Assembly: GCA_035079385.1 (NCBI GenBank)
Contig: JAVHKY010000037.1
Coordinates: forward strand, 1,550,001 to 1,614,000
Direction: 5' to 3'
Length of the DNA stretch: 64,000 bases
Source: Aspidiotus rigidus
Lineage: Eukaryota > Arthropoda > Insecta > Hemiptera > Diaspididae
Shown piece after piece: positions 58,620-64,000 of the stretch. Numbering within the stretch: the stretch's first letter is position 1; each line of letters opens with the position of its first letter. The notes beneath the pieces were generated by a model. That model was not told where the DNA came from. It was given only the letters and a program-made list of their open reading frames with translations, and did not search any database. A program made the position numbers and the translations under genes.

Positions 58620-59480
58620 GCATGCCGGGATGGCAACAATACAAAGGTGGTTTTTCTGAAACATTATCGGTTGTTTTTTTCTTTCTTTCTTTCTTTTTTT
58701 GGAACATCAAAGACAGTTTTTCTGGAATGTGAGAAGTGATTTTTCTAGAACGTCAAAGGTACTTTTTCTGGAACGTATCAGAGGTGTTTTTTTTTTAGCG
58801 GGGAACCCGCTATCCATTTTGTTAGGAGATTACATCCTCAGAAAACGTCCGTGTCCGCAGGTTAGGTTAGGTTACGGGACTTAGAAGAATTTCGAGTCTC
58901 GAGCTATATATGATAGGAGGGGGACTTAGAAGAATTTCGAGTCTCCAGCTATATATGATAGGAGGGGGACTTAGAAGAATTTCAAGTCTCGAGCTATATA
59001 TAATGGAGGGGGGGGGGGGGACTTGGAAGAATTTTGTCTTTCGAGCTACCGTCCGCCGTCCAACCAAAAACTTAGAAAAATTTTGAGACTCGAGCTATAT
59101 ATGATAATGGGGGAATGGAAGAATTTCAAGTCTCGAGCTATATATGATAGGAGGGGGACTTGGGAGAATTGTGACTTCCGAGATATATATGATAGAAGGG
59201 GGACTTGGAAGAATTTCGACTCTCGAGTTATATATGATAGGAGGGAATGTAGAATGATAATTTCGATTTGAATTATATGACAAGATTATCAACTCAGTTC
59301 CACACCACCTGAGAGGTCGAGTTAAGGAATTGCGTGTTCCCCGCTGCCATTGCAACGTCTGCAATGGCTTCTAATTTTTTTTTTTTTTGAAATATTGAAT
59401 ATCAACAGTTGTTTTTCTGGAACATCGAAGGTGATTTTTCTCAAATATTGAAGGTAGTTTATCTGGAGTATCGGAATTTC

Positions 59481-59513
<33 letters not shown>

Positions 59514-59600
59514 AACATAGATGGTTTGTCTGAAATACCAGAGGTGGTATCTGTGGATCATAGAAGATGGTGGAGGTGATTCTTGAACGAATACGTTCCT
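58620..59600. repeat. About 30-bp minisatellite split by element E
   Basis: Units of the form TTTTTCTGGAACGTCAAAGG (or ATC/GAAGGTG) repeat at 58640-58790 and resume at 59390-59580, with element E (58795-59374) between them. Long poly-T runs lie at 59377-59388 and 59469-59508. Confidence 0.65.
58795..59374 (-). mobile_element. Minisatellite element E (HINE/DINE-1-like architecture)
   Basis: On the minus strand the 5' end is TTAGAAGCCATTGCAGACGT, forming a perfect CCATTGCA...TGCAATGG hairpin and then AGCGGGGAACACGC. The 3' end is AACAAAATGGATAGCGGGTT followed by CCCCGCTAA. Between them are about six 45-bp-type units (ATATATGATAGGAGGGGGAC, GAATTTCGAGTCTCGAGCT) and a GTCCGCCGTCC block shared with module D. 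Ends, orientation of core and length (580 bp) agree with element A. It lies between A-rich and T-rich flanks. GGTTAGGTTAGGTTAC at 58861 is a short run of the insect telomere motif near the 3' end. Confidence 0.68.
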
Positions 59601-61840
59601 CGAGGTTACGGCTATCCATAATAAACGCAAAAGGACGAATACTCCGAAGGGAAAGTAAACAATACAAACCGCAGAAAAAATATAAAACGACGAGCGCTTT
59701 CGTGAACGGAAAGCAACTGACGAACGGAAGAGAAGAACAAGTTTGAGAAATCGCTTGTGTGAATCATAAACCAGTTCAATCAGGCCATCTTACGGAATGT
59801 ACGAGTTGAGTACAGTGATACCATCGGTGTTGAGACGACGCATTATCTCTATATGCTCGAGGGCAATGCGCTTACGGTAAGAATTCTCCTTATGCAGGAG
59901 CTTTTCGGATCCCTCGCGGAAGCTGTGGCCACTGTTTATTAAATGATCAGCAAAAGCTGACTCCCCCAGTGGCGGATTAACACATTTTGCGCTCTACGCT
60001 GAAGGCAATTTCGCGCCGCTCGCTGCGCTCCCGGTAATGTAAAATAACTCTCTGTTCTTTATTCTCTTCTATTCTCGGGATCAGTCACTCTGCTTGTAAG
60101 CATCCCAACAGTCTCCATTATACCAGACCTAATAGCGATACTGCTCGAGTCTTCCTTATACTCGGCCTCCGAGTGACGCCTGATAACAAGATACTAACAG
60201 ATTTTAGGATTGAGTAGGCCTACTACTACTTAGTCTCCATTATACTGGGCTATTCAGTATACTAAACAATAGTAGGCCTACTATTAACTTTCATGAAGTC
60301 AGTTTTACCAGATGGTGATGATAAAATATCGCCTATTCCTTTGGTTGAAGGAGCCTAAAATCGCCAAGTACAAAATTTCTGTCGCTGAACCCATGAAGTA
60401 TACCAAAATCGCCAACAATTGCCAGATTTGGTTGTCAGAACGCCCATTTGGCGACAAACAATCGCCAAGTTTCATGTAGCCCAATTGGCCTGTAGGAGCC
60501 AAAATATCTTTTGTGAAGCCCAATTGGCGCTTTATAACGTAACCTGGCCACACTGCGTGAAGCCAGACCTAATATAAGACTTACATACAGCAGTAAAAGC
60601 CTTTAAACCACTTACAGATTACGAAGATGAGGAAAGGTGGTTTGAAATCGCAAATTTCAGAGTTAGGATCGGAGTCAAGGTTGATGACGTCATAGTTTAT
60701 GGTAAAGAAAGAGAAGGGATACAGCATACAGGATTATTAGTGAGTGGGGGAAACTCGCGGGGTGATGTGAACTCGCAAATTTTGAAATTACGGGGCAAGA
60801 TTCAAGACTTGTGAAACTCGCAGATTTTCAGAATCATATTCAAGGTTCTTCTCCATGGGGTGGGAAGGGGAGCAACCGGTGGGAAGGGTTAACTTCGGAG
60901 TTAGGAACTACGATTCAGGAAACTTCAGGAGGGATATATTTTTTTGGAGGGAAGGCCAATTCAAAGGGGTGGTGTGAACTTGCAATTTTTGGAATTAGAA
61001 GCTAGGATTCAGGAAAGATATGAAACACGCCGGGAAAAGGGAAGAGATGGAGAGTAGTGAGAAATATCAAACGGATCCATTATCCGTACATGGCTCCTTC
61101 TGAATTTTCATACGTACACGATTTATTCTTTCTAAGGAGACATGAGTAAGTCGAATTCTTACTTTCAGTAAGTCGAATTATTATATTATTATTAGAAAAT
61201 TTCGCGCCGCCAAAATTCCGCACCTTACGCTACAGCGTAGTCAGCGTATTGGGAAATCCGGTGCTGGACTCCCCTAAGTGTCTCTTCTTCCAAGACTTCA
61301 GGTGCTCAGCTACTCTAACTTTCATTTGGCGGCTGGTCTCACCAATATAAAAGCCTCCACAATTCCTACATTCCAACTTATAAACACCACTCCTCTCATC
61401 AACGGGTATGGAGTCCTTCAGCCTCACAAACAACCTCTTGACTGTGGTAGGGTTGTAAAACGCGGGTCTGAAGCCAAACGGGCGAAGGGGTCGACCCAAT
61501 TAGAGGGAGAACTTCCCCAGGAAAAGGAGACTAATCCATGGCAAACGACGATCGCGGATCGTGTCTCGGGGGAGGGAGGTGGAGGTGGTGGAATCAAGAA
61601 GACTCCTCGTAACTTTCCTCCGAACCATCATGTCACCGTCGACATTGACCCCATTCACTCCGGCCATGTGTTTTATTGTGAGTAATTCTTTCTTGAAGGC
61701 AGACTGACTCAAAGGAATACGAGTTAGTCTGTGAACTGGGCTGTCAAAGGCAGCCATCTTATGAGCAACAGGACAGAATGAACCTCCGTGGACATGGCAT
61801 GGTAAATACAATATTACGACTAGATTAAACCTGTTAGTCC
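59575..61840 (-). mobile_element. PLE copy 5, split by a hAT element
   Basis: Minus strand. The frame 61500-61811 carries the late RT region (GGSFCPVAHKMAAFDSPVHR, LTRIPLSQSAFKKELLTIKH). Frame 61230-61499 continues GRPLRPFGFRPAFYNPTTVK, SGVYKLECRNCGGFYIGETS and RQMKVRVAEHLKSWKKRHLG, the GIY-YIG core. After the insertion the remaining LINSGHSF..GSEKLLHKENS segment and tail run from 59958 to about 59575, with GAAAGCGCTCG near 59690 and CTTCGGAGTATTC near 59655. 5'-truncated inside the RT at about 61840. At least one frameshift. Confidence 0.87.
59967..61266. mobile_element. 1.3 kb non-autonomous hAT element
   Basis: The left end is CAGTGGCGGATTAACACATT, and the right end in reverse complement is CAGCACCGGATTTCCCAATA. 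Subterminal similarity includes TACGCTGA and AATTTCGCGCCGC. Both sides carry the 8-bp duplication GACTCCCC (59959-59966 and 61267-61274), and the PLE coding sequence is restored when one copy is removed. Eight-bp duplications and CAGNG..GGATT ends define hAT transposons. No transposase is present. The interior frames are not convincing. Confidence 0.93.
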
Positions 61841-61844
61841 ATTT

Positions 61845-63725
61845 GAGACTCTCCAGTGCACCCTCCCCCTCGAGTTTGATTACTTTATGCGTGACGTCAA
61901 TGAAAAGTGTGGAAAGTTTGACGTGAACGTGAAGGAGAAGAAAAATAGGAAGTTGTCCTCCCTAATGAATGATAACTGTCGATGTGGTTGAGGAAGGGGT
62001 GAGTGACGGTGTTGACGTTCAGAAATTCCATCCCTCCTCATAAATAATAGTCAGGTGGTTTTTCAATGCCTCCTTGAGGAAGGTTTGGAAATCAGTCTAC
62101 TTCCCCTCAGGAAGGATGAAACTTTTGCGAATGTTGTTGCGAATCTTGCTGTTAAAATTGGCCCTGCTTTTAATGCGCTGATATAGTCCGCAATAACCCC
62201 CTACCTCGCATGAGTAACCAATTGGGAAGAGTGATTCAATGTTTAAAGAGGAAGGTTATGGAGGGAGGTTTAATCGTCACCAAGGCTGACAAGGGTAATG
62301 CTGTTGTGGTGATGGAGAAATCCGCTTATTCTTCTAAGGTCCACGAAGTGCTCCAGCAGTGTGGTGCTAAAGAGATTGAGGATTTCAGCTTCCCTAAGCA
62401 TGTTAAAGAAGTTAGGTGTGTCATCAAGAAGTATGAGGCTATTATCAAGACTTCAGCCATGAAAAATACCCTTCTTGTTCCTAACCCTACACCCCCCCTC
62501 CCTCCTCTACGGTCTGCCCAAAGTGCATAAGAACAATACCCCGAAGCGACCCGTAGTCTCATTCATTTCCTTCTCCTAGTCTACCTCTTTGCTAGTTTCC
62601 TAGACCGATGGTTCAAACATTGCATTGATTTTGAATCTCCTCACTTGGTCTCAAGCTCAGCCTCTTTAACTGACGTCCTGAAGGGTGTAAGTCTTCCCCC
62701 GGGAACGACCATCTGCTCGTTTGATGTTGTTGGTTTGTTCCCGAATATTCCAAAGGCTGTTACTATCTGTTACAGCCAACACTCCTCACAATGAGTTCTA
62801 AGAATTTTTCTATCTCTTGAATCTTTGCTGGTTCCCCAACTATTGTAAATTCGAAGGGAAATTTTTCGAGTTCCCTCATGAAGTAGGGGTCCCCATTGGA
62901 TCACCTTTAGGCTCTTTCATCTCCGAAATTTTCATGTCTGAGTTTGAACTCTACCTCTTTTTCTCGAACCAGCAGGTGTTACTTAATCATATCTACTACT
63001 GGCACAGGTACGTTGATAACGTTCTATGCACCTGGACTGGTCCCCCAGATCTCCTTGGTGAGTTTCTGAGGTATCTCAATTCCTGGTACCCTTCCATAAA
63101 GTTTACTTTGGAAGTAGGGGTATTCTCCATTAACTTTTTGAATTTATCGAACTCTATACGTAATAGACGGTATCCACAAGTTTGGAATTTACAGGAAAGA
63201 TACTAAGAAAAATGTTCTAGTCCACGGAGGTTCGTTCTGTCCTGTTGCTTATAAGATGGCTGCCTTTAATAGCCTAGTTCACAGACTGACTCGTATTCCT
63301 TTGAGTCAATCTGCCTTCAAAAAAGAATTACTCACAATAAAACACCTGGCCAGAGTGAATGTGGTCAATGTTACGAGGAGCCTTCTCGATTCTACCACCT
63401 CCCTCCCCCGAGACATGATCCGTGATCGTCGTTTGCGTTGGATCAGTCTTCCTTTCCTGGGGAATTTCTTCCTCCAATTGGGTCGGACCCTCCGCCCGTT
63501 TGGCTTCAGACCCGCGTTTTACAACCCTACCACAGTCAAAGGGTTGTTTGTGAGGCTGAAGGACCCCATACCTGTTGATGAGAGGAGTGGTGTTTACAAG
63601 TTGGAATGTGGGGATTGTGGAGGCTTTTATATTGGTGAGACTAGCTGCCAAATGAAGGTTAAAGTAGCTGAGCACCTGAAGTCTTGGAATGAGGGACACT
63701 CAGGGGAGTCAGCTTTTGCGAATAT
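61845..63725 (+). mobile_element. PLE copy 6, nearly full RT and GIY-YIG, catalytically altered
   Basis: 5' region from 61860 (DYFMRDVNEKCGKFDVNVKE). Frame 62210-62530 has LIVTKADKGNAVVVMEKSAY. After frameshifts near 62530 and 62640, the frame at 62817-63206 has EVGVPIGSPLGSFISEIFMS and YYWHRYVDNVLCTWTG. The second catalytic aspartate of YVDD is replaced by Asn (63018-63020). Frame 63256-63762 continues MAAFNSLVHRLTRIPLSQSA, LRPFGFRPAFYNPTTVKGLF and SGVYKLECGDCGGFYIGETS through HSGESAFAN, where PLE sequence stops at about 63725. The tail is missing. It is head to head with copy 5 across 61840, and the two share the same subfamily. Confidence 0.88.
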
Positions 63726-63845
63726 TCTAAAACAATTTCTAGTATTTCCTTTATCATTTTGAAATCGTGGTAAACTGTTATCAGTCACTGAAATAGGGAA
63801 GTCTGAAGATAAATAATGACGCAAAGACTAAATATGGCGGCCCAT
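63726..63845. other. Short spacer between PLE copies 6 and 7
   Basis: No feature is recognised. Confidence 0.4.
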
Positions 63846-64000
63846 GTCCTCACTCGTTATTATAGGGCTCTGGAAAAGGAGGTCAAGTTCGAACTCAGAC
63901 ATGAAAATTTCGCAGATGAGAGAGCCTAAAGGTGATCCAATGGGGATCCCTACTTCATCAGGGAACTCGAAAAATTTTCCTTCGAATTTACAATAGTTGG
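63846..64000 (-). mobile_element. PLE copy 7, RT fragment running off the right edge
   Basis: The minus strand reads NYCKFEGKFFEFPDEVGIPI, then GSPLGSLICEIFMSEFE. It is almost the same as copy 6 at 62840-62960 in the opposite orientation. The copy stops after about 63860. Confidence 0.85.

Noticed and set aside
58861..58876. Insect telomere repeat (TTAGG type) suggesting an interstitial telomere
   Set aside because: Only about three units and located inside element E. Too short for a telomeric origin.
60305..61005. Possible coding sequence inside the hAT element
   Set aside because: Short frames without transposase or zinc-finger motifs. The element is non-autonomous.

Overview
This window is AT-rich animal DNA, almost certainly from an insect. 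The only host gene I can support is a nicotinic acetylcholine receptor (nAChR) alpha subunit on the + strand. Three of its exons are visible, at 8385-8565, 49793-49902 and 51666-51834. They carry the Cys-loop, the loop-C YxCC signature of alpha subunits and the first transmembrane segment in the insect [10 protein letters not shown] style. Splice sites and phases agree across all three. The first two exons are separated by a 41.2 kb intron, and the gene runs off both ends of what I can recognise. I cannot name the insect order.

Nearly everything else is transposable-element (TE) sequence inside or beside that gene. Region by region: 1-1500 is a minus-strand LINE with RT and RNase H. 1697-2060 is a palindromic MITE. 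3077-4984 is a TIR-bounded element with internal tandem repeats. 9640-12520 is a Penelope-like element (PLE) between inverted terminal arms. 15919-16368 is a pogo-like MITE and 16985-17465 a mariner-like MITE. 21120-22490 is a PLE fragment inside an inverted repeat. 24080-26345 is a foldback element with a minisatellite element at its centre. 26630-28960 is a 5'-truncated Jockey-like LINE. 32360-36660 is a PLE split by a 2.43 kb TA-flanked foldback. 37300-39320 holds degenerate minisatellite elements. 41776-46877 is a 5.1 kb foldback containing a 17-copy 45-bp array. 46918-48092 is an internally deleted PLE. 50195-51430 is a foldback enclosing a mariner remnant. 52011-52682 is a dead hAT transposase. 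53428-57788 is a second Jockey-like LINE with a 5' inversion. 58795-59374 is another minisatellite element. 59575-64000 is a PLE cluster containing a 1.3 kb hAT element.

Two themes stand out. First, the PLE, Jockey, hAT, foldback and minisatellite elements are nested, and several insertion orders can be read from target duplications and empty-site paralogues. Second, a dispersed family of roughly 580-700 bp units has fixed ends (a CCATTG...CAATGG hairpin plus AGCGGG...CCCGCT near one end, and a GTTCCCCGCTAA terminus at the other) around a variable 45-bp minisatellite core. This resembles the architecture of Helentron-associated (DINE-1/HINE) elements and is my best candidate for an undescribed family. 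No tRNA, rRNA, CRISPR or operon-type features were seen.
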